In this document: positions 23,604 to 35,513 of the stretch, one piece after another
Layout: the number at the start of each line of letters is the position of its first letter
Position numbering within the stretch: position 1 is the first letter of the stretch
Source: Diadema setosum
Taxonomy: Eukaryota; Echinodermata; Echinoidea; Diadematoida; Diadematidae
Direction: 5' to 3'
NCBI GenBank assembly: GCA_033980235.1
Contig: CM067067.1
Coordinates: forward strand, 37,699,639 to 37,763,638
Length of the DNA stretch: 64,000 bases
Program-made: the position numbers and the translations under genes
Notes under the pieces: generated by a model
Databases searched by the model: none
Seen by the model: the letters and a program-made list of their open reading frames with translations, nothing else
Told to the model about the DNA's origin: nothing

Positions 23604-23789
23604 ATGTATGCGACCACTCTAGCCCAGCAGACGCAAGGGGTCACGGCGGACGGTGAAGCGCAACAGGTGGGTGAAAACATGGCAGAGGCCAAGCTGGAGG
23701 ATCTCAACGACATGCAGGTTGGACAGCTGTATGAACTCTACAAGGAGACCAAGAAACCCTCTCAGTTTCTCCACCAGGAGGAGACATGA
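23604..23789 (+). CDS. SDHAF3: SDHAF3 (ACN9) exon 2, C-terminal 61 residues and stop
   Basis: Second and last coding exon of SDHAF3. The acceptor is CATTCCAG directly before ATGTATGCGACC; the internal ATG is an ordinary methionine codon here, not the start. The reading frame continues from exon 1 without shift and ends at TGA (23787-23789). Seen: MYATTLAQQTQG matches the family VYATALLQQ helix, and KLEDLNDMQVGQLYELYKET (residues 88-107 of the joined protein) matches the C-terminal KLNDFRDEQIGQLQELMQE helix recalled for the human protein. The joined protein is 119 residues, close to the roughly 125 of vertebrate homologues. The segment between the helices (VTADGEAQQVGENMAEA) is a low-conservation linker. 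No frameshift or premature stop is visible, so the gene appears intact. Confidence 0.95.
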   Translation: MYATTLAQQTQGVTADGEAQQVGENMAEAKLEDLNDMQVGQLYELYKETKKPSQFLHQEET

Positions 23790-23903
23790 TGCTAACAGAC
23801 TCCTCTTCTTTTCACCAAGACTGAAAGACTGAAAAACAGAAAATCATTGACAAAACGGACCTGTGTGTGTGTGTGACAGAGAGACATTTTGGCAGAGCTA
23901 CAC

Positions 23904-23909
23904 AATAAA
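23904..23909 (+). terminator. Candidate SDHAF3 polyadenylation signal AATAAA
   Basis: AATAAA lies 115 bp after the SDHAF3 stop codon, the first such hexamer downstream on the + strand, implying a short 3' UTR. No transcript evidence is available, so later sites are possible. Confidence 0.55.
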
Positions 23910-25078
23910 ACTGGATGCAGTTTGATTCTTGTGAAAATCAACAGAAATGCAAAGCTCAGCATGTCTTCAGTGGATGCTGGTCTGATGGAATGTTGAAATC
24001 TACAGGACGACTGATTCTGCACATATTTGCGTGATGTCAGTTTACTGGGTGGTTGAGTTTGGATATTTATTCATGTGTGTGACATTCGGACCATCAAATC
24101 AGAAGCATTGGGCAAGTCTTATATGCAGTTCTGTCGTGAAGTCATTTGTACCTCAATCATGCAATATATATTCTTGGATTACCAGGATATGACTTCAAAC
24201 TGAGATTGAGTTCATACACACTCCAGTTCTTCAAGAGTACATTAATACATGTAAACATCAGTCTGGGGGCCTGTTGCTTAAAACCTTAGAGTGGCAATTG
24301 ATCACATTGTGGATCAAGCCCAAAACTTGAAGGCAACTCTCAATTGATTGCAGGTTGCATTGCGAAAAGTAAGTTGGGATTGGATGCTATTTACGCTTCT
24401 TTCAGAAATATTTCTTATGTACTGTTGTTGAACCTATAGTGATCAATGCCATGATATTCCAAAGAAGCATTCGTAATACTAAAAAAAAATATTAGAAATC
24501 CTGTGCTGACGCTTGGTAGATAAATCTCTTTCGTTATTATGCAGTGTTTTTCAGGGTAATGATTTTTCTGATGTCTCTTAAAGTCTACACCTCAGAAAAG
24601 ACTTCCTTCATGAATGTTTCAGGAGCTTGTTGTATTATTATTTTTTTGTCTTTAATGACATGGTTCATCCTGACCTACCTCAAAGTTTTGAATGATGTCT
24701 GTCAATGAAAACTGAGTTTATTTGGTAACTCCAAAATGCTGGAACCAAGACAGTGGATGTTCAAAGTCTCATTTGAAACTCGCCCTAATTGTGCTTTGTG
24801 AATGAAAGCCTATATTACAGGTTTTCCCACTTATTTTTGTAACCTCCTCATTCATATTCATCAGGACAAGCTTACTGCACTCAAATCCTAATTTTTATTA
24901 TGTCACATAGTCATGCGCTCTCACTAAGGGAAGTTTTTGATTTCCCAACAGCAGTGTTCGATCTTGAGAACTTAAGAGATGGTACAATGTTTGAGATGAT
25001 GATATCAACCCTACAAGCTCCCGGATGCCATTCATATTCGTCAAGTGTTATATAGGTCTTTATATAGAGGGTACACCA
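23910..25078. other. Downstream of SDHAF3; no gene recognised
   Basis: AT-rich DNA. GGGGGCCTGTTGCTTAAA at about 24265 resembles one end of a GGGCCCC-type foldback, but a partner end is not clear. Confidence 0.5.
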
Positions 25079-25237
25079 GGGCCCCATTTCATAAAAGATG
25101 TTGTGATAGCAACTATTGCTGGAATGGCAACTTCCAATTGCAGTCGCCAATCAGGAAGCTGGATTCTTGTCATTACCATGACAATTGCCACTCCAGCAAG
25201 AGTTGCTATCGTATCAACTCTTTATGAAATGGGGCCC
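25079..25237. mobile_element. GGGCCCCATTTCATAAA foldback MITE
   Basis: 159-bp hairpin: GGGCCCCATTTCATAAA at the left and TTTATGAAATGGGGCCC at the right, pairing on through GATAGCAACT/AGTTGCTATC and TGGCAAC/TTGCCA words. Small loop, no coding. Confidence 0.85.
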
Positions 25238-25250
25238 AGATCTTTTTGCA

Positions 25251-25467
25251 TACTGTAAAAAGCAAGATATATTTGTGGCATGAAAGTTTTGTGTATCAGG
25301 GCTGACGGCCTCTTTCATGGCATGAAATTTTTGCAAATTGCCACTGGCATTCAATGCATATGATATAGACAGGAACTTTTGTGTGCATTTCAATTTCGCG
25401 AATTGTGGCTCTTGCATTGCGAAATTTGACAATTAAAATACAGGCGAACATTTGTGGTATTACGGTA
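25251..25467. mobile_element. TACTGTAA-ended MITE
   Basis: Ends TACTGTAAA / TTACGGTA around a TTTGTGGCATGAAA...GCGAAATTTG body. The same body occurs at 55969-56174. It lies 13 bp from the GGGCCCC hairpin. This type is widespread in marine invertebrates as I recall. Confidence 0.7.
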
Positions 25468-26702
25468 TGTATCTATGAGCATATTTCTATATATCTGTCC
25501 ATTGGATAGGTGTGGGTAAGTCAGTGAGTTCTTTGAAAGGAAAGAGTGTTTTTACGAATGGTTACTGCATTGTAAATATGACAAGTTAACAAGTGGATTC
25601 AGACGATAAGTCAGGCATTATACTGTCTATATCAGGGAGACGATATTGAGTGAAACTTCAACAAAAATGAATGCCAACAGACGAAATCAGTTTTAGCTGT
25701 CTCATGCTCAGGAACAAACTGTAACTGACGAATTTGAATTGCAATCGATTAAAAACGGGTGACAAAGCACAAAATTTAGTGACAGTAGTTCAAAATTGAT
25801 CGATGAAAGACAAGATTGAAGCAAGCATTCACACATTGCAGGATGTCTTGGACGAAATTAAAAATATTTTTAAAACTTTTTTTAACTTCGCATGCCCGAC
25901 TCAGTTGACGGTGTGCCAACTTCGCATATTCTGCTCAAACTCACAAACCTGCCCAAAACGATTGATAAATTCCCAAATCTCGCAGTACAATGAAAGCGTT
26001 TCTCGTAATTCCATTCCTGTCACATGTACATTATAGCCTGCATTTTATGTGGTGATTGACTATCAAGGGGTGTCCTTTACTGGATTTGCCAGTACATTCT
26101 CAGTTTCTATCACTGTTTTGTGTGCAAAAGTTGTGCCTCTTATACAATAACATAGTACTGGTCTTTTGTAAGAATGGCAATTGCAGATTTGTCATACAAT
26201 TTCCACCAAAGTAAAGCTTGACATTCTTGCTAAAACGTTGCTCATTGTATGTTCAGGGTAACAGAAATCTATAAAAGTTACATAGATTTTAAAAACGGAA
26301 TGTTTTCTCAAAGCATGACTATGTTGCTATCTCAGAATAATGTGGCACACAGCGGGTTTACACCATGGCACATAAAGAGAAAGATTGAATGAAATTTTAA
26401 AAATGGGTGAGAACACTTGTTCTTATTTAAGTAAACATAGAGGGTCAATAGTTTATCGTCAACTGCTATTCTGTTCATTGTTTATTCATCAAAGCATGGA
26501 TATAGCTAAATCATGGTAGAAAATTATTTCAATTAAAGCTAAGCCAGAATGAATTTGCCCAACTCACAATGTACAAAGTATATCTAAAGGACCTCATATC
26601 AAGTATGTCAGAATAAAATGTGAATATGAGTGAGATTTGTTTGTAGATGAGTGACATTGTAATACAGAACTGGTGCAATTGCAACATTGTTAGAGTGAAC
26701 AA
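25468..26702. other. Intergenic; nothing recognised
   Basis: AT-rich sequence without repeats or exon signals that I can support. Confidence 0.5.
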
Positions 26703-26960
<258 letters not shown>

Positions 26961-27969
26961 GAAAAGGAGAGAGATACAGCAAATAAGTCTGTAATTTGTT
27001 GCTCCCACTTTGCTATTCTGACTGTAACAGTTTGCTCTTAGTGTGAGCTGCCTTCTGATTTCTGCTGTTCGTAGAGAACCAAGAGGCCGACATCCAGGTA
27101 GCCGCTGTATTGCGAGTATCCAACACACCAAGATGGGCAATGTGGCAAAGTGAATAGCGCCATCATTTGTCGGCTGTGTCGATAAAGAAAAATGATAATG
27201 ATTGTGCATGCCCGTTTCAGAAACATGAGGTTTGTATATGACATTTTATCTCGTTCACTTACTCAGTTTGTCAATTCTACAAGGGAGAAGGACAACGTAT
27301 CGTATATTACCCACATCCACTTCAGTCTCATAAGATAAGCATGTTTTGTATGAATAGATAACGGAATGTATATATCTAGAGAGATGGGTAGAAAGACAAA
27401 AGTATTCAAGCTTCTCCTGCAAAGTTCGGAAACTTCATACTGTATAAAAGTTATTACTGTTTGGAATAAATAAAATGTGGAAGACATTCGTTAAAAGAAA
27501 AAAATAATGCGACGAATTTTTGTTTCATTCTCTGTTCAAAGACAACCATAGAACCGTGTAAGAAAATATAACAATGTAGACATGAACATGAACTAGGCGA
27601 AATGGTCAGTGCCATTCAAATAAATGTTGCCTAAGTACACGTAGTTCTCTATCTTTTTTTTTTCTTTATTTCACTTGTTTATCGCTCCACCTTGGGCCTC
27701 TCTCTCCCCTCTCCTCTCTTCTTTCTTTCGTTCTCTCTCTCCCCTCTCCTCTCTTCTTTCTTTCGTTCTCTCTCTACTTATCTCTCTCTGCTGTGTCTCT
27801 TCCTTCCCTTTACCTGTCCAAGAAAGAAGCATGTCGCCCTCTGTTGTCCTCTGGCGTGAATGTGATTGGCGGTGCCCTTTTTCGAGAGTTTCTTTTTATC
27901 TCTTCGACTTCGTGAATCCTTTCTCACTTTGCTTCCTAGTTGACGAACGGTAGAGAATCGCAAGGCATA

Positions 27970-28027
<58 letters not shown>

Positions 28028-28983
28028 GAGCAATTTTGTTGTGGAGTAAAATGTAAAAGAAAAATCATATCAAACTACGGACTGTCAGAACGGCAACAGA
28101 ACTTCTCTAATAACCCACTCAAAGGCAAAAGCATAGTCATCCTGTATACACTAGAGCTTGTTTTTTTAGTTGATTTTGGAAACTAACGTTAATGTCAACC
28201 ATTTAAAAGTGAAATTCAATGTTAAAAAAAATATTTGGTAGTACGCATTCCTTGCACTAGAAGAAGCGAAGGGGGTTGCAATTAATTTTATCCAGCTGCA
28301 CCTCATTTTTGTAGCTGCAAATGCTTGATAAGAAGAAATGCTTATTCGTGTTGACTTTATTTTCGATCATTCACAATTTCGCAAGATATCTGCTTGCCAA
28401 TGTCAAAAATCAGAGAACTTTCTGCAGGCATGAAAGCGAAATATCACAAACGTCCAATCTGCTCTTCGTGTGGATTTGTTCAGGCCTGCATAGCAAGACG
28501 ACTGAGAGCTGTTCATTTCACGTGACAATAATTGTCCGTCTGTCACTCACACTTACCTTGTCTGTCAACGTCGAACCGAACAATAGAAACCACCGGTTAC
28601 GTAAGTGCTGTCTTTTGTGACGATCAAGAGCCCCACACTTATATCAATCATTATTCTGGCTGAATCCTAGCTCTTCCTCACCTCCTCTCTTTTCTTTTTC
28701 CTTCTCATTCTTCTTCTGCCTCTTCTGTCTCTCCCCTCCTTCTGCTTCCTTCTCTTCCTTCTCCCTCTTCTTGTTTGGCATTCTTTTGAATTTGATATAT
28801 TCCTCATCCCGCTCCTTCTTGTTCTTCTGGAAGGGGGGGGGGGGGGGGTGATCGTCTCACCTCCCTGTTCTTCTAACTCTATGTTACTGTTTTAGATCTA
28901 ATATCTCCCTCTTTCGCTCCTGAAAAGTTTTTCTTTATTCCTAATTTTTTCTCTCTTCCACTGCCTCAAGTTCTCCCCTCTCC
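26961..28983. other. Intergenic; pyrimidine-rich DNA and a TA/poly-T tract
   Basis: 27690-27790 is TC-rich with an imperfect duplication of TCTCTCCCCTCTCCTCTCTT. (TA)n then poly-T occupies 27966-28024. 28670-28800 is TC-rich; 28834-28849 is a G-run followed by GTCTCACCTCCCTG. No exon. Confidence 0.6.
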
Positions 28984-29062
28984 TCTTCTTCTTCTTCTTC
29001 TTCTTCTTCTTCTTCTTCTTCTTCTTCTTCTTCCTCCTCCTCCTCCTCCTCCTCCTCCTCCT
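28984..29062. repeat. (CTT)n then (CCT)n
   Basis: About 16 CTT units passing into about 10 CCT units; a long polypyrimidine strand that can form triplex DNA. Confidence 0.95.
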
Positions 29063-29239
29063 CCCCCCTTCTTCTTCTTGTTCTCGTTTATGTCCTTTTA
29101 TTTATTCCTCCTCCTTTTTGTTTCGTTTAACTTTGCTAGTGATTCAGTCTTCTCTCCCTCTTTCACTTCTGAATAATTATTCTCTTAGATTCTTGTAATT
29201 CTGTTTTTTTTTTAAATGAAAATGGCGCCTCATTTTCAG

Positions 29240-29600
29240 CCAATCTTTCTGATCGTTTTCGTGAGGAGAGGAAGAGAAAGCATGTAATGCGTTGTTCGTT
29301 CGCTTTGTGCCTGATGTTTTTACCAGTTCCTGCGACTAAAGACTGCCGAATTCAAGTGACGACAAACAAATTCCCCTGCGAGACGAGGAAAAACTGCTTT
29401 GTCGGTTCCTAATGCGGACACGAGGATTCCAATTAATTAAACATGCAAAGAAGGCGGCTCGATTTGCCGGTCTAGTGGACGGCAACACACGCCGCGACTC
29501 ACGCGGAAACAAAACGCCACAATTACAGTCTATTGTTATTCCCGCTATAATAAGTGTAAGACGCGAGAGAAATACGACGTAGACAGTACTCGGGTACCGC
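29240..29600. promoter_or_regulatory. GC-richer island with homeodomain, octamer-like and Sox-like words
   Basis: CpG-containing, high-complexity sequence between microsatellites. Seen: CAATTAATTAAACATGCAAAG (homeodomain core plus octamer-like ATGCAAA) near 29430, and CTATTGTTATT (Sox-like) near 29530. No coding frame recognised. A cis-regulatory module is possible; this rests only on composition and motifs. Confidence 0.25.
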
Positions 29601-31887
29601 TTTTTTTTTTTTCAGCTATCGGGGCATGCGTGTTAGTTTTAGGATATCGAGAATCCGGTTCCAGCATTACTTTGGAGTGTACGTAACTACACTTACAGAA
29701 TTCAGCTTGTCCTTCTCAACGGAGGGATATGTGATGGATCTTTACCCTTTTGTTTCTCATCCCCCCCCCCTTTCCCCCAAACAAACAAAAGAAAACACTG
29801 CTTGCTGTAACACACACTCACACACATAATATTCTATGCCGCTCAAGAAAGTTTGAAATTTGACTTGAAAGCTGCATATTCAAAATGACTGCGTGTTTCA
29901 AGATAACGTAAGCATAGTGAGACATCATTGCACTCTGATGACAATGTGTATCCCGCATTCATGTATGATAGAATAAAAAAAAAGATATATTACTCCTAAA
30001 ACTTCAATGAATATTGCAAAACTTTTAAGGGGCGTTAATCTATGAATATATAATGGATATATAGATATATATGTAGGTATAGATAGAAAGATAGATAGAA
30101 CTATAGATAGATAGATAGACGGTTGTATATTACGCGTATATCCCCTTCGAATATACTAATGTCGCTATAGTATTACTATAGCGACGATACCGTGCTTTGC
30201 CAAGGGGCACAGCCAATGACAGGGGAATCGAACTCGGGACCTCGTGATACAGTGGCATATAACTCTTTTTGCAATGCCAATTTAAGCACCTTGATAGGGA
30301 GGAGAATTTCTGTGGATAAAGGGTTTTGGAAAAGGACACAACCATGGTTACAGGGTTTCGAATCCTATACACGGGCCTTCTTCTTGACGGCAGTCGCAAC
30401 CTCGTGCCTCCGGTCGGCACGTGCCAAATTCTTGAACCAAAGTATCGTAACTTCGACTGAACCCATGGAACCAATCATAAGATTATGGGCACGCTTCCCC
30501 GCTCATCATTTGGACCCCCTCAGACGTAACCTTTGACGGGCCAGTGACTTCAAATGTTGCACCAAGTTTACATTGTTCAAAGAATGCAAAGCATCCCCTC
30601 TCGGTTGTAGCATGGAGCTTCAAACACCTTGGTTGTAGGAAGGAGTGAAGGACCGTCTGCGCGCAATCAAGTTTGTCTGTGCAGACCAATAGTATTCGGC
30701 TTGTGATTTTGGAAATCATTCTAGATTCATGCACTGATAAAGAAAAGAAAAAGTGTAAATCGCCCTATTATACACACAAACCAGCCTTTCAGGTCTAAAA
30801 TGGTTTCATGGTTCATCGAATGTTTTTCCTTAAGTGTTTGTCAAGGAGACTTTCCTGCAAAGAGCTGTCGGTGTCGAAAATCACAAGGAATAAGAACGAA
30901 ACATTTCATTGCACGTTATATCGAAGACTCTAAAAAAAAAAAAAAAAAAAAAAAAAACCGTTCGCCATGATCGCCAGGATCAAGATATAATTACAATGTA
31001 TCAGATCAGGAAGATAATGGTAGAGAGATGTTAACATTGCTCGTCAGAATGTTATCATAATTGATTTTATAATCTTATTTAGTTATAACATAAATCAAAA
31101 TTATTTCACAAAATAAAAACCGGAAAGATGTTCACTGAAATCGACCATGAAGTAGGGGCCTCCACCGGGTTTTAACGGGTAAACGACCACACAAGGTGGA
31201 AACCACAACATCGAGTAATTAACATGAAGTCGATTCGTTGTTTTGATTCTGTTATTTCGTCTCCATGGCAGCGGCACGGTTGTGGCTGTATGTGAAGGGA
31301 GAGTCCCCGAAAGGGAATGGTTAGACTGATGACTCCAGTTGTTTTGAATGCCTTTGTTATAATGGATGAATTGTTTGTAACGATTTAGCATTGATGATAA
31401 GTGTTGTTGAATGGGTATAGGGCGGCCTTATGTTTGCGATCAGCTTCTGGACCATGGAAAATGTCAAGGAATCGTCGATGCCGTGGTACAGTTATGAAAA
31501 CAAGAAAATCTATTTTTAAGTGTCATCGTGTTTGGCATGCGCCCCTTGCGTGTTCGTTCCATCGAATGCAAATCTTTCCAAACATTTTGTTTGCACATGC
31601 AGTAGGGCCCTATAATGTGATATCTTAGCATATTATGATCGAGATGGGCGAGATGTGTAAGTCGCATTGATTTACGTGCAAAACTTTGCTGATCATGTTC
31701 TGCTGATCTACCTTGATTATGGTGCTTTCACGCACTTTTCATGTGCCAATTCATTCATAATTTACAGCAGAAGAAGATGAAGGAGGAACATTCAACATCA
31801 AGGGGGCATTTCACGCAGCAATTTTGTCCGACAACTTTGTCGGACAAATTTACTCTCAGCCAATCAGATGCAAGGATTTAGGTAGCT
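29601..31887. other. Intergenic; simple repeats and a tRNA-SINE-like fragment
   Basis: GATA repeats 30078-30120. Around 30195-30260 the minus strand reads CACGAGGTCCCGAGTTCGATT, resembling the B-box half of a tRNA, with GGCAAGGCAC words nearby: perhaps a SINE relic. Poly-A 30932-30957. 31800-31850 has a GTCCGACAA/TTGTCGGAC hairpin, possibly one end of a host element into which the next two elements inserted. Confidence 0.4.
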
Positions 31888-32284
31888 TTTAAAGGGTGTG
31901 TACAGTTCTGGTCAGGGTGAGGATTTATTTAGCTTTTAACGTTTTGCGAGATATTCAGAAACCACTCTATGAGATGTCAAAGAGCACGCAGTTCTAAGGG
32001 GTATCAAAAGTTTATTCGATGAAAATCGGTTTTGAAATGGCTGAGATATCCAAAAATAAGGTGAAACAAAGAGATCCTAATAAAGTTGTGGCATGTCGCC
32101 TTTTATTATTAGCACTTTTTTTGGATATCTCAGCCATTTGAAAACCAATTTTCATCAAATAAACGTTGAATCCTTCTTAAAATTACATGCTCTTTCATAT
32201 TTCATAAGAGGCTTTTCATTATCTCACTTAGGAATGTTCAAAACATGAATTCCCACCTCAACCAGTACTGTACAGTCCCTTTAA
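31888..32284. mobile_element. TTTAAAGGG foldback family, copy A
   Basis: About 397 bp with ends TTTAAAGGGTGTGTACAG and CTGTACAGTCCCTTTAA. The inner parts also pair (GGCTGAGATATCCAAAAA / TTTTTGGATATCTCAGCC). Non-coding. Confidence 0.85.
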
Positions 32285-32320
32285 CAGTATGTCAGACAAA
32301 ATATCTGACAAAAAGCTTCC

Positions 32321-32711
32321 TTTAAAGGGTGTGTACAGTTCTGGTCGAAGTGAGGATTTAGCTTTTAACGTTTTGCAAGATATTAAAAAACCACTCCATG
32401 AGATGTCAAAGAGCATGCAATTCTAAGGGGTATCAAAAGTTTATTTGATGAAAATCTGTTTTGAAATGGCTGAGATATCCAAAAACGAGGTGAACAAAGA
32501 AATACTAATAAAAGGCGTGACCTGTCGCCTTTTATTATTATTACTTTTTTGGATATCTCAGCCATTTGAAAACCAATTTTTATCAAATAAACATTGAATC
32601 CTTCTTAAAATTACATGCCCTTTCATATACATAAGAGGTTTCTCATTATCTCACATAGAAATGTTCAAAACATGACCCCCCACCTCAACCAGTACTGTAG
32701 AGTCCCTTTAA
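32321..32711. mobile_element. TTTAAAGGG foldback family, copy B
   Basis: About 391 bp, close to copy A over its whole length and in the same orientation, only 36 bp further on. Ends TTTAAAGGGTGTGTACAG and CTGTAGAGTCCCTTTAA. Confidence 0.85.
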
Positions 32712-35443
32712 TGTCCTCCTGATGAAGAAAATAAGATGTATAGTTTCCAGTGTATCATTGCTGTATCATATATCATGAACGCATATAGTTATAATGCAAA
32801 TTACAGCAATTACAGCTGATTGACAAATAGCCCCATCTATACATAATTAATTAATGTTATAGTAGAAGTCATGAAGCTAAGCCATTACGCTGAAAAAAAG
32901 TTATGCCGATGTTTGTTTGTTTGTTTGTTTGTTTGTTTGTTTGTTTGTTTGTTTGTTTTTTTATTTACTGCACACTGATTAATTCGGTGCATATTTACGT
33001 AGAAGCAGGGCAATTTGTCAATAAGTTGCAATAGAAACAACTCGACCCAAGCATTCACTTACAGCAATGTTGTCAAATTGATTCTTTTCAAAGTTACGAT
33101 AGTAATCCTCACTCACTATCAATATACATTTAGTAATTTATTTGATACTTTCATCTGAAAAAACAACAAAACAAAACAGCGCAGGAAGCTTTCCGAAGTA
33201 AAATAAAGCGAAATTCGGCGCTGTCAATACTACGAAATGAAAACAGACAGTGAAGAGAGGGGAGTCTATGCTTCATTCAACTTCTTGGTGCAACTCCATC
33301 TTTACGAGACGCATGCGCACTATGGGGTGTAACTCCTTCATGCCAATGAAGTATTAGCATAAACCAGCGAAAACCTGCTTTGATTCGTTGTTACACATGC
33401 TAAATGTCCCCAGTCTCGAATGGATTTCTCTGATGACATCATACTCATAGGAAGCAGCATACGATCTAAACGGTAACTCAATTTTGTAAATTGGGGTTTT
33501 CTTGAATCTAATGGCAATTCTTAAATAACACAATTCTATAAAGAAAGAGAAAGTGTTGCATTCAATGAATGCATGTATAAATGAATAAACGATGAATAAA
33601 TGAATGCATAAATGATTAACAAATACCTTTGTAAACAATACGCTCGTATAGGCAGACATTGATGTCACTGGCATAAGAAGAGAGCACTACAACGCATTTG
33701 TCATAATGTTATGAGCTGGAGACAACGTTATGAAAAGTGTCATATCAGCCGAGTTTCCGGGCGTTCCCCATGGATTACATAACACCGGGGGTACTCGGCG
33801 ATGTTCGAAGGAAGAACAGTGACCCCCCGAATTAATACCCCATCCGTTCGAGACAGTCGGTATTTCTCTGTAGCAGTTCGATCCCTTTCCAACTCTATCC
33901 GTGTAGCATGGAGTCCTGTGATAATTCACAATCCTTCTGCAATGTCTACAACAGAATGTTCACGGGAAGGTGCCATTGTTAGTTTCATTGTACAACATGG
34001 CACGTGCCAAATTTCAGTTCACACTTCCCGCCAATTATCAGGAGGGTATGATAGCAGACGTTAGTTACTTTGTGGCAGGTTACCAGATTATTGTGTGACA
34101 GGTGTACTACTGGGATGGGTTCTCAGATTCGAGTTCATTTCTCTTCTAGACTCTTCGGTATTCAACTACTGAGATTACAGGACTTGGTTATTGTCTGTAT
34201 GGCAAAGAAAATATTTTACGCTTCTTCATAATTTCGTAATTTTAGAGGAGGCTTTTGACATACGGATGTCAAATATCGAGTGTCGATCTTATAGATTAAA
34301 GTGCAAATTTAATCATATCTATCATTATTACTATAATTCGGCACTAGCAAGACAATACAATAAGCAGTTAAACAAGTGAGAACAATTAATCAATTGTATA
34401 TTCAAGAAGGTGTTACCTCCTGGTACTATGACCTGAAGTCGTGTATGAGCCTGTAGAATGGATCGCGTAAACAATGTGCTATAAAATAGGGATTAAGATT
34501 TGTGGTATGTTTGCTGCTAATGACTCGTGATTCCATCTCAGCTAAAAAGCGAGAAGTTCAGTTTTCCTTGAATAGTGATGAGAAGGTGATGTTTATTCCA
34601 AAATATGTGTAATATGGTAATCATGATTGTAAATCTTCTGCAAAAACTTGACCAAGGATAAGCTTTGATTTTTCTTCTTCACAAGACCATTCTTTCTGCT
34701 CCTCAAAAAGGCTAATAATTTCAAAGCACAATAAATTATAAAGCCTAATAACACGCATACAAAAAGCCATTTCAGGTTCAAATTACTTTCAAATATCGTC
34801 TGAGACGTTGTTGATTAAACTCTGTGAAACAAAACGTTCACTCTGTTTAAGTTGTGTTGCACCAAGGATGTACTAGATGAGCTCCTAAGCTGCACGGCCT
34901 GTGTTATCACTAATCATCTTCTCGTTTCCCCGCCAGCTGATTTCGGTTCTGTTTATCCAAGGGCGCCATCTATTGAATCCAAACAGAATGCACAACAAGC
35001 AAACAAACGAACAAACAAGCTGATATTGGTACACACACGTCTTGTGTGATGTCATCCCTATGGACATTTGTGCCAAATCAACGAGTATCAACAACCACAA
35101 CGAAATGGTAGCGAATTTACGTAACAATGTGTACCTTTTCAGAAATATTGTATTACTTTAGCACAATTCAACTTGGATTCTAGAGAATTAATAATCTTTG
35201 AAACGGGATCAAATTGCTTCCAATATTCTACAGAGTATGCGCAACTGTCCTCTCATTTGTCACATTAATATTTTTCAGACCATATCTTCATAAGCACTTT
35301 CCTTGGCTCTTGTTGTTCAAATAACAGCAACTAAAATCTAGTTTTCGTTACTTAAAAAAAAAGAAAGAGAATCATATCCATAACTCCCTCACGATAGCTT
35401 TCTCAGAATTTTCTTTGAATATTCATTCATTGTGTGTGTGTGT
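32712..35443. other. Intergenic; (TTTG)n, no gene recognised
   Basis: (TTTG)n at 32911-32958. 33690-34060 and 34850-35050 have open frames on both strands but no recognisable domain or splice context. Confidence 0.5.
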
Positions 35444-35511
<68 letters not shown>

Positions 35512-35513
35512 GA
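35444..35513. repeat. (GTT)n microsatellite
   Basis: About 22 uninterrupted GTT units. Confidence 0.95.

Noticed and set aside
30130..30734. Overlapping frames of about 114 codons on both strands and a tRNA-like B box
   Set aside because: No protein domain recognised. The B-box word lacks a matching A box and a cloverleaf, so it is not called as a tRNA gene; at most a SINE relic.
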